Shown: positions 33,850 through 42,414, counted from the first letter of the stretch. The stretch is 49,277 nucleotides of DNA from Variovorax boronicumulans NBRC 103145 (GCF_001591345.1 NZ_BCUS01000041.1:1-49277); one strand, 5' to 3'. Translations and numbers: made by a program. The notes: a model not told the origin generated them from the letters alone.

Positions 33850-35403
33850 ATGGACCTCACCCAGCCCCTGCACAAGGCCCTGCAGGAACGCCCCGGCGCC
33901 ACCGCCCTCGTGTGCGGCGAGCGCCGCAGCACCTTCGCCCAGTTCGTCGACCGCGTGGCGCGGCTCGCGGCCGTGCTGCAGTCGCTGGGCCTGCAACCCG
34001 GCGACCGCGTGGGCCTGCTGGCGCTGAACTCCGACCGCTACGTGGAGTACCTCTACGCCACCTGGTGGGCGGGCGGCGTGATCAACCCCGTCAACATCCG
34101 CTGGAGCGCGCGCGAGGTCGCGTACTCGCTGGACGACTGCGACACGCGCATCCTGCTGTCCGACGCGCACTTCGGCGCCGTGGCGCAGCAGCAGCGCGAA
34201 CTCTCGCGCTCGCTGAAGACGCTGGTGCACTTCGGCGACGGCCCCGCGCCCGACGGCATGGCCGACGCCGAGGCGCTCATGGCGCAGGCGCAACCCGTGC
34301 CCGACGCGCGGCGCGGCGGCGCCGACCTGGCCGCCGTGATGTACACCGGCGGCACCACCGGCCTGCCCAAGGGCGTGATGCTCACGCACGGCAACCTCTA
34401 CACCGGCCAGCTCTCGGCCAACATAGCCGCCACGCGCCCCGCCGAGGCCGTGGGCCTGAACATGGCGCCCATGTTCCATGTGGGCGGCACCGGCCTCACG
34501 CTGCAGCTGATGATGCGGCTGTGCACGCAGGTCATCATTCCGGCCTTCGACGAAGTGAAGGTGCTCGAGGCCATCCTGAACGAGCGCGCCAGCGAGACCT
34601 TCATGGTGCCCACCATGCTCAAGCGGCTCATCGAGCACCCGCGCTTCGGCGAGTTCGACACCACGCCGCTGCAGCTGGTGCTGTACGGCGCCGCGCCCAT
34701 CGACGACGCGCTGCTGCTGCAGGCCATCGACAAGCTGCCGCGCGCGGGCTTCTGCCAGCTCTACGGCATGACCGAGCTGTCGCCCGTGGTCACCGTGCTG
34801 CCCACGTGGTGCCACCACCCCGACCAGCCGGCCGCGCGCCGCCGCTCGGCCGGGCGGCCCGTGCCCATCGCCGAAGTGCGCATCGTCGACGCCGAGGGCC
34901 GGCCCGTGCCGAACGGCACCGTCGGCGAGATCGCCGCGCGCGGGCCGATGGTGATGGCCGGCTACTGGAACAAGCCCGAGCAGACCGCCGAAGTGCTGCG
35001 CGATGGCTGGATGCACACCGGCGACGGCGGCGTGATGGACGCCGACGGTTTCGTCTACGTGGTCGACCGGCTCAAGGACATGATCGTGAGCGGCGGCGAG
35101 AACATCTACTCGGCCGAGGTCGAGAACGCCATCACGCAGCTGCCGCAGGTCTCGATGTGCGCCGTGGTCGGCGTGCCCGACGACCAGTGGGGCGAGCGCG
35201 TGCATGCCGTGGTCGTGCTGCGCGCCGGCGAGGCCCTGAGCGCCGAGGCGCTGGTGGCGCACTGCAAGACGCTGATCGCAGGCTACAAGTGCCCGCGCAG
35301 CGTGGAGTTTCGCGAAGAGATTCCGCTGTCGCCGGCGGGGAAGATGCTCAAGTACAAGCTGCGCGAGCCGCACTGGGAAGGGCGCGCGCGCAAGGTGGGG
35401 TGA
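33850..35403 (+). CDS. AMP-forming acyl-CoA synthetase / carboxylic acid-CoA ligase
   Basis: A 517-residue ANL-family ligase. Motifs are the P-loop MYTGGTTGLPKGVMLTHGN, GFCQLYGMTELSPVVTVLP, the GDGGVMDADGFVYVVDRLKDMIVSGGENIYSAEVE core, and the C-terminal lysine in SPAGKMLKYKLRE. It is a class-I acyl-CoA synthetase of the long-chain or aryl type; the substrate is not assignable. It is divergent from the Bug/ADP-forming-synthetase unit, so the same substrate could induce both. The unit appears to end here, as the following 87 bases contain a G-rich tandem repeat rather than a gene. Confidence 0.92.
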   Translation: MDLTQPLHKALQERPGATALVCGERRSTFAQFVDRVARLAAVLQSLGLQPGDRVGLLALNSDRYVEYLYATWWAGGVINPVNIRWSAREVAYSLDDCDTRILLSDAHFGAVAQQQRELSRSLKTLVHFGDGPAPDGMADAEALMAQAQPVPDARRGGADLAAVMYTGGTTGLPKGVMLTHGNLYTGQLSANIAATRPAEAVGLNMAPMFHVGGTGLTLQLMMRLCTQVIIPAFDEVKVLEAILNERASETFMVPTMLKRLIEHPRFGEFDTTPLQLVLYGAAPIDDALLLQAIDKLPRAGFCQLYGMTELSPVVTVLPTWCHHPDQPAARRRSAGRPVPIAEVRIVDAEGRPVPNGTVGEIAARGPMVMAGYWNKPEQTAEVLRDGWMHTGDGGVMDADGFVYVVDRLKDMIVSGGENIYSAEVENAITQLPQVSMCAVVGVPDDQWGERVHAVVVLRAGEALSAEALVAHCKTLIAGYKCPRSVEFREEIPLSPAGKMLKYKLREPHWEGRARKVG

Positions 35404-35412
35404 CGCGCCGGC

Positions 35413-35440
35413 GGGTGTGTCTGGGTGTGTACGGGTGTGT
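35413..35440 (+). repeat. three tandem 10-bp G-rich repeats
   Basis: GGGTGTGT occurs at 35413, 35423 and 35433, an exact 10-base period, followed by GGGG at 35452-35455. Four G runs on one strand could fold as a G-quadruplex with one long loop. Confidence 0.7.
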
Positions 35441-35490
35441 TTCACCTGCTTGGGGTATGGTGGCGGGCCGCCACCTGCACCCACTGCGAC

Positions 35491-35856
35491 ATGCACCGCC
35501 GCCTCCTCGCTCTCGCCCTGCCCTGCTTTCTGCTCCTTGGCCTGTCGCCCGCCTTTGCGAACGGCAGCCTGCAGTGCGACGGCCGGCCGTATGCGGTCGA
35601 GATCCAGTTCAGCCTCTCGACCGGCCAGCTGACCGAGCTGATCGTGGCGAACACCGCCTCCGATGCCGGCGAGACCGAACGTTTCAGCCTGCAGCAGCGC
35701 TTCGTCGACCATCGCCGCCAGTTCATGCGCGCGCGCGGCACCGGCCTGGACCGCCCGCAGGTGGCCGTGGCGCTGCGCGTGGCCGGCGCGACGGGCACGC
35801 TCAGCTACCGCGGCACGCAGTACGAGCTGCGCTGCAACTGGACCGCGCTGGGCTGA
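35491..35856 (+). CDS. small secreted protein of unknown function
   Basis: The product has 121 residues. The first 24 form a clean signal peptide (basic MHRR, hydrophobic LLALALPCFLLLGLSP, cleavage after AFA). The mature part begins NGSLQCDGRPYAVEIQFSL and ends in a Cys-containing strand (YELRCNWTALG), so two cysteines could form a disulfide. I do not recognise a family. An upstream in-frame ATG at 35425 is less likely because the signal peptide starts at 35491. It lies 28 bases before an AraC-type gene. Confidence 0.72.
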   Translation: MHRRLLALALPCFLLLGLSPAFANGSLQCDGRPYAVEIQFSLSTGQLTELIVANTASDAGETERFSLQQRFVDHRRQFMRARGTGLDRPQVAVALRVAGATGTLSYRGTQYELRCNWTALG

Positions 35857-35884
35857 TCCACCCTGTCGTGCGTTCACGCTTCGC

Positions 35885-36706
35885 ATGCCGCAAGACCGCA
35901 CCCTTCTCTATGCCGGACGCGGGTTCGAGGTGGCGCATGTGCGCCTGCACGCGCCGCAGGGGCCGGCGTGGAGCGACCTGTACACCGTGGCCTCGCCGCG
36001 CGTCGTCTTCCCCATCGGTCGCACGCGGCTCGACGTGCGCTCGGGCGACCACACCTGGCTGACCGACGCGCTCACCGCCATCCGCTTCGGCGACGCCACC
36101 GCCTACCGGCTGCGGCCCGAGACCGCGACCGTGCGGCACAGCCTCGTGGTCAGCGGCCAGGCGTCGGTGAGCCCGGCCCACGGTGAAAGCGCGGCGGGCG
36201 TGAGCGTCTGCCTGCTGACGCCGCAGGCGCTGTACCGCATGCACGCAGCACGGCGCCAGCTGCCGGACACCGACAGCGCACAGGCCGCGACCGTGGTGGC
36301 CGCGCTCGTCGCCGAGCTGGGCAGCGCGCCGCACCAGGCGCCCTGGCACGGCGCTGTCGCGCGTGCGCGGCAACTGCTGCTGTCCGAAGGCAGCGGCCCG
36401 GGCGCGCGGCCTGCTCTCTCGCTGGACGAACTGGCCGAGGCCGTATCGCGCTCGCCCTTTCACCTGGCGCGTCGCTTTCGCCAGCAGACCGGCCTGAGCC
36501 TGCACCAGTACCGCCAGCACCTGCGGCTGGCGGCGGCGATGGAGCGGCTGGCCGACGGCGAGCGCGACCTTGCGGGCCTGGCGCACGACCTGGGCTACTG
36601 CAGCCAGAGCCACCTGGGCGCCGTGTTCCGGCGTGGCGTGGGCGTCACGCTCGGCGAGGCCCGCCGCGTGCTCGGGCCGGCCGGCGCAGCAGGCGCACGA
36701 ATCTGA
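35885..36706 (+). CDS. AraC-family transcriptional regulator
   Basis: A protein of 273 residues. The C-terminal 100 residues form the double helix-turn-helix of the AraC/XylS family: LSLDELAEAVSRSPFHLARRFRQQTGLSLHQYRQHLRLAAAMERL, then DLAGLAHDLGYCSQSHLGAVFRRGVGVTLGEAR. The N-terminal 150 residues look like a cupin-type sensor (FPIGRTRLDVRSGDHTWLTDA). It may control its plus-strand neighbours, the EamA exporter 35 bases downstream and the hydrolase. The inducer is unknown. Confidence 0.9.
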   Translation: MPQDRTLLYAGRGFEVAHVRLHAPQGPAWSDLYTVASPRVVFPIGRTRLDVRSGDHTWLTDALTAIRFGDATAYRLRPETATVRHSLVVSGQASVSPAHGESAAGVSVCLLTPQALYRMHAARRQLPDTDSAQAATVVAALVAELGSAPHQAPWHGAVARARQLLLSEGSGPGARPALSLDELAEAVSRSPFHLARRFRQQTGLSLHQYRQHLRLAAAMERLADGERDLAGLAHDLGYCSQSHLGAVFRRGVGVTLGEARRVLGPAGAAGARI

Positions 36707-36741
36707 TAGCTTTCGCGCCGGCCGGGCCACAGACTGGCCCG

Positions 36742-37722
36742 ATGACGACATCGCCTCGCACCCTCTGGACCGGCGCGCTCGCCGCGCTGGCCGCCGCCCT
36801 CATCGGCAGCGCCTGGCAGCTGCTGTCGCGCCACGGCGTGACCGCCACCGCGCTCGGGCCGATGGACCTCGCGCTGCTGCGCTACGGCATTCCCGCGCTG
36901 CTGCTCAGCCCGCTGTGGCTGCGCGGCAGGCTCGTGCCGCCGGGCGCGTCGCGCGGCGCGCTCGTGCTGCTCGTCGTCGGCAGCGGCCTGCCCTTCGGCC
37001 TGCTGGTGCTGGCCGGCGCGCAGTGGGCGCCCGCCAGCCACATGGGCATCTTCATGGCCGGCAGCCTGCCGCTCTTCACCGCGCTGGGCGCGTGGGTCTA
37101 CCGGGGCGAACGCGTGCACGGCCTGCGCCTGCTCGGGCTGGCCGCCATCGCCGTCGGCATGGCCGTGTTCGCGGCGGGCAGCTTCGGCGAGGGCCTGCGC
37201 CAGCAGCACTGGCGCGGCGACCTGCTCTTTCTGCTGGCGGCCTTGCTGTGGACCGTCTACTCCCTGGCCTTCGGCCGCTGCGGCATGAGCGCCTGGCAGG
37301 GCGCGGCCTTCGTCAACGGTGCGTCGACCCTGCTGCTGTTGCCGCTGCTGTGGCTCGCCGGCCCGCCGCGCCTGTTCGCCGCGCCGTGGACCGACATCGC
37401 AATGCAGGCCGCAGGGCAAGGCGTGGTCGCCGGCCTGCTGGGGCTGGTGGTCTACGGCGTGGCGATCACGCGGCTGGGCGCCGCACGCGCCGCGCTGTCG
37501 TCCGCGCTCGTGCCCGTGCTGACCACCCTCGGCGCGGCCTGGTGGATGAACGAGCCCGTCACGCGCCCCGCGCTGCTGGCGCTGTCGTTCGTGGTGCCCG
37601 GTGTGGTGCTCGCGAGCGGCGCGCTGCGGTGGCGGGTGCCCGCGCAACGCGACAGCGAGCGGCAGGCCCCGGGGCAGAATGCGGCGGCGTCCTTGCCCAC
37701 TTCCGAAAGCACTCGCCCATGA
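36742..37722 (+). CDS. EamA-family (DMT superfamily) inner-membrane transporter
   Basis: The 326-residue protein has ten predicted membrane helices in two homologous EamA halves (for example ALVLLVVGSGLPFGLLVLAGAQW, and in the second half VVAGLLGLVVYGVAITRLG). Members export metabolites or amino acids. It follows an AraC-type regulator and overlaps the hydrolase gene by 4 bases (ATGA), so exporter and secreted enzyme are made together. The substrate is unknown. The C-terminal tail is hydrophilic. Confidence 0.9.
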   Translation: MTTSPRTLWTGALAALAAALIGSAWQLLSRHGVTATALGPMDLALLRYGIPALLLSPLWLRGRLVPPGASRGALVLLVVGSGLPFGLLVLAGAQWAPASHMGIFMAGSLPLFTALGAWVYRGERVHGLRLLGLAAIAVGMAVFAAGSFGEGLRQQHWRGDLLFLLAALLWTVYSLAFGRCGMSAWQGAAFVNGASTLLLLPLLWLAGPPRLFAAPWTDIAMQAAGQGVVAGLLGLVVYGVAITRLGAARAALSSALVPVLTTLGAAWWMNEPVTRPALLALSFVVPGVVLASGALRWRVPAQRDSERQAPGQNAAASLPTSESTRP

Positions 37723-38648
37723 AGAAAAAGATGAATCGCCTTCGCACCGCCGCGCTCGTGGCCGCCTCGTTCGCGTCGCTCTTCGCCTTCTGCGGCGCGG
37801 GCTGGGCACAGCGACCGGAGCCGCAGCAACAACCGCAAGCACAGCAGCAGGCCCCGGCATCGCCACTGCAACGCAGCGTCGTGCGCGTGCCCACGCCCTT
37901 CGTCGAGAACGGCGCGCCCGTCACGCTCGAGATGGTCATCTACAAGCCCGACGGCGCCGGCCCGTTCCCCACGGTCGTGTTCAACCACGGCTCCACCGGC
38001 ATCGGCAACGACCCGGCCTTGTTCAAGCAGACCTGGGCCCCCGAGCGAACCGCCCGCTGGTTCACGCAGCGCGGCTGGCTCATCGCCTATCCGCAGCGGC
38101 GCGGACGCGGCCAGTCGGACGGCCTGTACGACGAAGGCTTCACCGCCAAGCGCGAGCACTACAGCTGCGAACCCGCCATCGCCCTGGCCGGCTTCGACCG
38201 CGCCGTGGCCGACCTCGACGCCGCCGTCGCGTGGCTGCAGCGCGACCCCGACGTCGACACCCGCCGCATGGAAATCGCAGGCCACTCGCGCGGCGGCATC
38301 CTCGCGGTTGCGTATGCGGGCCTGCACCCCGACATGTTCCAGGGCGTCATCAACTTCGTCGGCGGCTGGATGGGCGACAAGTGCCCCGGCAACACCGCCG
38401 ACGCCATCAACCCCGCCACCTTCCGCCGCGGCGCGGCCTTTGCCAAGCCCACGCTGTGGCTCTACGGCGAGAACGACCCGTTCTACGCGATGTCGCACAG
38501 CCGCAAGAACTTCGAAGCCTTTCGCGAGGCGGGCGGCAAGGGGCGCTTCGAGAGCTTCACGCTGGAGGGCGGCGCGAGCGGGCACGGGCTGCTCGGGCAG
38601 CAGGGGCTGTGGGGGAAGGCGGTGGAGGGGTATCTGGCGGCACCGTGA
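37719..38648 (+). CDS. secreted alpha/beta hydrolase (dienelactone hydrolase-like)
   Basis: A protein of 309 residues with signal peptide (MKKKMNRLRTAALVAASFAS, cleaved near GWAQ) and a Gln/Pro-rich linker (about residues 31-49). An alpha/beta hydrolase domain follows. The oxyanion region is VVFNHGSTGIGN, the nucleophile Ser is in IAGHSRGGIL, an acidic residue is in YGENDPFY, and a His is near GASGHGLLG. GHSRGG is typical of dienelactone-hydrolase-like and dipeptidyl-peptidase-like enzymes. Export suggests an ester or peptide substrate outside the cytoplasm. It is coupled to the EamA gene. Confidence 0.85.
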   Translation: MKKKMNRLRTAALVAASFASLFAFCGAGWAQRPEPQQQPQAQQQAPASPLQRSVVRVPTPFVENGAPVTLEMVIYKPDGAGPFPTVVFNHGSTGIGNDPALFKQTWAPERTARWFTQRGWLIAYPQRRGRGQSDGLYDEGFTAKREHYSCEPAIALAGFDRAVADLDAAVAWLQRDPDVDTRRMEIAGHSRGGILAVAYAGLHPDMFQGVINFVGGWMGDKCPGNTADAINPATFRRGAAFAKPTLWLYGENDPFYAMSHSRKNFEAFREAGGKGRFESFTLEGGASGHGLLGQQGLWGKAVEGYLAAP

Positions 38649-38670
38649 GGTGGTGCGGCACCGTCGCGCG

Positions 38671-38898
38671 CTAACGGCGCAAGTCGGCTGCCGCGGCGTT
38701 CAACTGCGCGATGAAGTCAGGAAGAGGAATGCGTGAGCCGAGGCTTCCGTCCTTCGCGGGGAACGCAACGCAGAGCTGGTCTCGCCCTTCCTCGCGGTCG
38801 AGCAGCAACAGGAACTGGCCATCGAAACTCAGTTCCGCGACGAGGTGCTCGTGCGCTGTGTCGCTCAGGATGGTGGTTTCCCATTTCTCGTTGTTCAT
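38671..38898 (-). CDS. small hypothetical protein
   Basis: A protein of 75 residues (MNNEKWETTILSDTAHEHLV start) with alternating strands (VAELSFDGQFLLLLDREEG) and a C-terminal helix (PLPDFIAQLNAAAADLRR). The predicted pattern is like small beta-rich cytoplasmic proteins. Codon use is consistent with a real gene and the ATG is at a sensible place. No family is recognised. It converges with the hydrolase gene, 22 bases between stops. Confidence 0.65.
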   Translation of the reverse strand: MNNEKWETTILSDTAHEHLVAELSFDGQFLLLLDREEGRDQLCVAFPAKDGSLGSRIPLPDFIAQLNAAAADLRR

Positions 38899-39064
38899 GT
38901 CTGCTCTGCGGATGAAAGATGACGATGCCGTGCGCTGCGGGTTGAGGCTCAGCAGAGCCGGATGATAGGTCGACAGGTCTGCGAATCCACCTTCGCCCTA
39001 CCAGCCAATCACTGCGTGCAGCTCTTGGTGCAAGCGGTGTGCAATGAGCGCCTCGCACGATTCA

Positions 39065-39337
39065 CTACTCTTCAAACCGGCTCGAAACGGAAGCTGAGAG
39101 AGCCAGCGGTGCGCCGACGGGCCGGGGATAGCCCACTTCGCTCAGGATTTCGTCGAAATCCAGGCGCAGCAGTTCGACAAGCTTGTCGATATCCCGCAGT
39201 TTCATGGCTCCGTTCGCCATCAAGGTTTCGGCACACCGTTCTGATGTGCCGAGCGCACTCGCCACGTCGCCGAGGGTGAACCCGGCGGCGGCAAGCTCTC
39301 TTCGAAGAATGGCGAGTAAATGCGGCGTTCCGTGCAT
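39065..39337 (-). CDS. small XRE-like helix-turn-helix protein
   Basis: A 90-residue protein. HLLAILRRELAAAGFTLGDVASALGTSERCAETLMANG looks like the first four helices of a Cro/CI-type DNA-binding domain, followed by KLRDIDKLVELLRLDFDEILSEV, a typical fifth helix. It ends with a short low-complexity tail. It is encoded in a lower-GC accessory stretch without an obvious toxin partner. The 241 bases upstream (39338-39578) contain no gene I can support. Confidence 0.68.
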   Translation of the reverse strand: MHGTPHLLAILRRELAAAGFTLGDVASALGTSERCAETLMANGAMKLRDIDKLVELLRLDFDEILSEVGYPRPVGAPLALSASVSSRFEE

Positions 39338-39578
39338 CGCTGGACTGCCAGTAGTGATGTCCGCGCTTGAATCGCGCGGAGCTGTTCAGCGCGATTGTTC
39401 CGAGCATGGCGCTGATCGCGGCGTGTTATCCGGGAGGTAGCATCTCTTGGCACTCCGGGTATCCCGGTATCGCGAACCTTGCCCAAGGCTCAGACCATTG
39501 CAACCGGTCGTGGCTCAGACGCCGCTTCGGATGAGTGGTGGTGTCAGGCGCCTGACCTGAGGGAGGGTCTTTCGCCAA

Positions 39579-40631
39579 TCAGCGCGACGAAACACCGTCA
39601 GGCCCGCCAGCACGACGCCGCCTCCAAATCACGGCGTCCGCCAAGTAGTGATGGAAGTTCAAGACGAAGTGCGCGATAAGAATGGTCGGAAGCCCCAGCC
39701 AAAGAAGACTTTCGCCAACACGATCGGCAGCCACGAACAAGACAGCGCCCACGATTGAACACGTCAGAAAAAAAGTCGCGGGGGATTTCAGAACCGCAAC
39801 CAACGGCTTGTGGCGTGCCGAAGCGTTGTCTGGTTTATCGCCGCCTTTTTCCGTCGTGATTTCAGGACGCCGTTGGCGATACACGAATATCAGGTACTGA
39901 ATGTTGTGCCAGACGTTGACCACTAACCAGCCCACCGTGATGTCGCTGATCCAGACATAGCCAACCAGCGAAATCACCAGGTGCGAGAGCACGAAGCTGT
40001 TGAAGGGCTCATTCGCCGGCTTCTCGCTCCTGGCATGCATCATCAGGCGAGCGAACCAGAACAATGCACCGGCGGTGGCTGCGATGCCCACCGCAAAGGC
40101 CAACTCCTGCGGAACGGGAGGAAACCAGATGGGGTACCCCAGGAAGCTTTGGGGCGCCTGCGCGCTGCGATGCAGGTACCCCCACGCAGGAAACAAATAG
40201 ACCAGCAAATAGGGAAGATTCCGGAAAGGCACCTGAAACCGCCGGTCATGGCGTCTGGCGATTCCATAGCTTTGGCGGGCAACATGGAACGTCTGAAGCA
40301 CGAAATACAGGGCGAGCAGCCCGGCCGCTTCATAGGCCAGCGCAATGACCGTCAAAGCCGCCAATATCAAGAGAGGTGCGACAACGATCAGGACCCAGCG
40401 CAGGCGAAGGCGCGAATAGATCGCGCCGATGCGCGTGTAGTTCGCAACCAGATGAGGGTTCGCCAGCAGCCATACATTGATATAGAGAATGGCCAGCATC
40501 ATCGGCGCGGACCACAATGCCAGCGCCCCGGCCGACAGCGCCACGAACAGGTTGCCAAAGATGAACCAATGCTCCTGGCGCATCGCGGCGTTGGTGCCGC
40601 TCCCTACCGCAAGCTGCGCGTGGGCGGTCAT
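39579..40631 (-). CDS. multi-pass membrane protein with conserved histidines
   Basis: A protein of 350 residues with about eight predicted membrane helices. Histidine-containing segments lie near helix ends: LQTFHVARQSYGIARRH, VNVWHNIQYLIFVYRQ and VLNFHHYLADAVIW. Such placement in a membrane protein suggests metal binding, as in membrane-bound desaturases or hydroxylases, though the classic HxxxH boxes are absent. I do not recognise the family. The frame is open far upstream, but the ATG at 40631 overlaps the stop of the exported partner (ATGA), which decides the start. Base composition is less GC-rich than the catabolic genes. Confidence 0.78.
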   Translation of the reverse strand: MTAHAQLAVGSGTNAAMRQEHWFIFGNLFVALSAGALALWSAPMMLAILYINVWLLANPHLVANYTRIGAIYSRLRLRWVLIVVAPLLILAALTVIALAYEAAGLLALYFVLQTFHVARQSYGIARRHDRRFQVPFRNLPYLLVYLFPAWGYLHRSAQAPQSFLGYPIWFPPVPQELAFAVGIAATAGALFWFARLMMHARSEKPANEPFNSFVLSHLVISLVGYVWISDITVGWLVVNVWHNIQYLIFVYRQRRPEITTEKGGDKPDNASARHKPLVAVLKSPATFFLTCSIVGAVLFVAADRVGESLLWLGLPTILIAHFVLNFHHYLADAVIWRRRRAGGPDGVSSR

Positions 40632-41638
40632 GTCGCCGCAACCGGCATGGGCGGAGGACGTGGCGACCCGAGGGGCGCTGGTTTGGGCGGCACCGAGAAC
40701 ACGGAGCGAGGCCGCAGATAACGCTCGAGGTCGGTACGCATGCTTTCGTATGCCGCGTTCCGCGCTGCCGTGAATCTCGACTCGAGGCTCGCACGGCTCA
40801 CGACGCCGGACAGACCCGCCGGGGGAAGTTGCTGGTGCGGATCGAAGTATTCGATGACCTCGCAGGGGTAGCAATGGCCGTCCGCGTCGTACTGGCTGAG
40901 GACCTTCACCTTGTAGACCACGCCGCCCTCTTTGGCCGGATCCACGGGAAAGCTGAAAGTCAGAGTGAGCTCGGGGGCCTTCGGAGGAACCTCGCCTTCA
41001 ATGGGCTGGAAGCCAGCGCTCTGGTAAGCGCGAACAATGTTCTCCTTGAGACTGGGCAAACTGAGGCCAACGAAGGCGTTGCCGAACAAGGTCTTTTCCC
41101 CTTCCCATTGCCGCTTGTAATCGAACCGAAACGCAGGGTCGATATGTTCGCGCCCGACAGACTCGATCGTCGCGTACGCGTTGTCGATCGCCGGCAAGAG
41201 CCGCGCGCTCAGGTCGTACTGAGCCATCCACGGAAGCGCCTTGACCTCTGGCGCATTTTTTATCTCGAAAAATCTCAAGTAGCATGGATTGCACTTCTTC
41301 TTTCTATCGAGCAACTCCTCGGCAGATACGAGAACTGTCGGTACGAACCGCCACTTTGGATCGGCATTGAATTTGAATTCGAAGATCGTCGACTTGTTCT
41401 TCTGCTGGCCCACAGCCACAAGAGAGAAGTCCGACTTCTGGAACGCCTTGTTCACCATCGACCTGAATTCCGCCTCGCTGATATTTCGGTAGGCGGCGAC
41501 CGGAAGCGCGGGCCTTGCACTCTTGTAGCTGAGATCCAGAACGCTTCGATACAGCTCCGGCTGGGCGAAAGCGGTCAGTCCGACCAGCAAGAAGCATCCG
41601 CCAAGCAGAGCTTTGCGAATGCAAGAAGTAAATACCAT
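40628..41638 (-). CDS. exported protein of unknown function, partner of the membrane protein
   Basis: A protein of 336 residues with a signal peptide (IRKALLGGCFLLVGLTAFAQ). A Cys near residue 15 could in principle be a lipobox (LLGGC), but cleavage after AFA is more natural. The mature part contains two CxxC motifs (KKCNPCYLRF and GHCYPCEVIEYF) in similar strand-rich contexts, which suggests a duplicated domain, and a Pro-rich C-terminus. I do not recognise it. The 4-base overlap with the membrane-protein gene indicates a functional pair. The ATG at 41638 follows GGGAG by 6 bases. Confidence 0.75.
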   Translation of the reverse strand: MVFTSCIRKALLGGCFLLVGLTAFAQPELYRSVLDLSYKSARPALPVAAYRNISEAEFRSMVNKAFQKSDFSLVAVGQQKNKSTIFEFKFNADPKWRFVPTVLVSAEELLDRKKKCNPCYLRFFEIKNAPEVKALPWMAQYDLSARLLPAIDNAYATIESVGREHIDPAFRFDYKRQWEGEKTLFGNAFVGLSLPSLKENIVRAYQSAGFQPIEGEVPPKAPELTLTFSFPVDPAKEGGVVYKVKVLSQYDADGHCYPCEVIEYFDPHQQLPPAGLSGVVSRASLESRFTAARNAAYESMRTDLERYLRPRSVFSVPPKPAPLGSPRPPPMPVAAT

Positions 41639-41943
41639 GTGTGCTCCCTGTAACAGCGCCTGTGTGTGCGTGGACTCGCCATTGGCGCAAATTGTTTTTT
41701 TGACGAATGTCCAATACCGGCCGATAACGCGGCCCCGAATCGTCGCATGGAACCTCTCTGTGAGATAGGCACGGCCTTGGTTAAACGCCTCAGACAAGCA
41801 TCCATCGGCACGATGGAATTCGGCGTTTAGCGAGAAAGTTCCGAGACCAATTGGGGGCTCAAACGCCTGTTGCCCGCAAACGACGGCTTCCGCCTACAGA
41901 GCGCCCCCTCCATTTGTGTCCCCAAATTGAGCACAATCCCCCC
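41639..41943. other. 305-base intergenic region between divergent genes
   Basis: No coding frame is convincing here. It is AT-richer than average, with a T7 run near 41694-41700. AAACGCC occurs at 41782 and 41861, and its inverse GGCGTTT at 41822. These could be protein-binding sites for the divergent genes, but I cannot identify promoters with confidence. Confidence 0.5.
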
Positions 41944-42393
41944 ATGCCAAACATCGCCTCCATCCTCAAAGCCGAAATCTCCCGTGTCGCTCGCAAGGAA
42001 GTGCGAGCGGAAATCGAAACCCTCAAGAAGGCCTCCGTCGCGCACCGGGCATCGATTGCCGACTTGCGCCGTCAGGTGAGCGCGCTCGAAAAGGAATTGC
42101 GCAAGGTCGCCAAGGGCGCCGCGCGTCAGGCAACTGCCGCAGCCGGTGCTGCAGGCGACGACGCCGACGCAGGCGGTCCCAAGCGCCGCTTCAGCGCCAA
42201 CCGGCTGGCCGCGCACCGCGCCAAGCTCGGGCTGTCCGCGGCGATCTATGGGCAGCTGGTCGGCGTGTCGGGCCAGACGATCTATCACTGGGAACAAGGC
42301 AAGGCACGCCCGCGTGCGGCGCAGCTGGAGCGACTGGCCACGGTGCGGGAACTCGGGGCGCGCGAGATTGCAGAGCGGCTGGAAGCGCAGTAA
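41944..42393 (+). CDS. coiled-coil plus XRE helix-turn-helix DNA-binding protein
   Basis: A protein of 149 residues. The N-terminal half (about 1-58) is a heptad-rich helix (AEISRVARKEVRAEIETLKK and ADLRRQVSALEKELRKVAKG), followed by an Ala/Gly linker. The C-terminal part is a Cro/CI-type domain: ANRLAAHRAKLGLSAAIYGQLVGVSGQTIYHWEQGKARPR. The first half is likely an oligomerisation rod. The ATG at 41944 starts the coiled coil; the frame opens 93 bases earlier without homology-like sequence. Its targets are unknown. Confidence 0.83.
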   Translation: MPNIASILKAEISRVARKEVRAEIETLKKASVAHRASIADLRRQVSALEKELRKVAKGAARQATAAAGAAGDDADAGGPKRRFSANRLAAHRAKLGLSAAIYGQLVGVSGQTIYHWEQGKARPRAAQLERLATVRELGAREIAERLEAQ

Positions 42394-42414
42394 CCAAGTC
42401 ACCCTCCGCACACC

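Noticed and set aside
33721..35901. Minus-strand open frame of 726 codons opposite the AMP-forming CoA ligase
   Set aside because: Antisense to a gene with all ANL motifs. No protein-like features of its own.
38962..39279. Plus-strand open frame of 105 codons
   Set aside because: Overlaps the helix-turn-helix gene antisense and has no recognisable sequence pattern.
39183..39679. Two short plus-strand frames in the low-GC stretch
   Set aside because: No ribosome-binding site, no domain, and partly antisense to better candidates.
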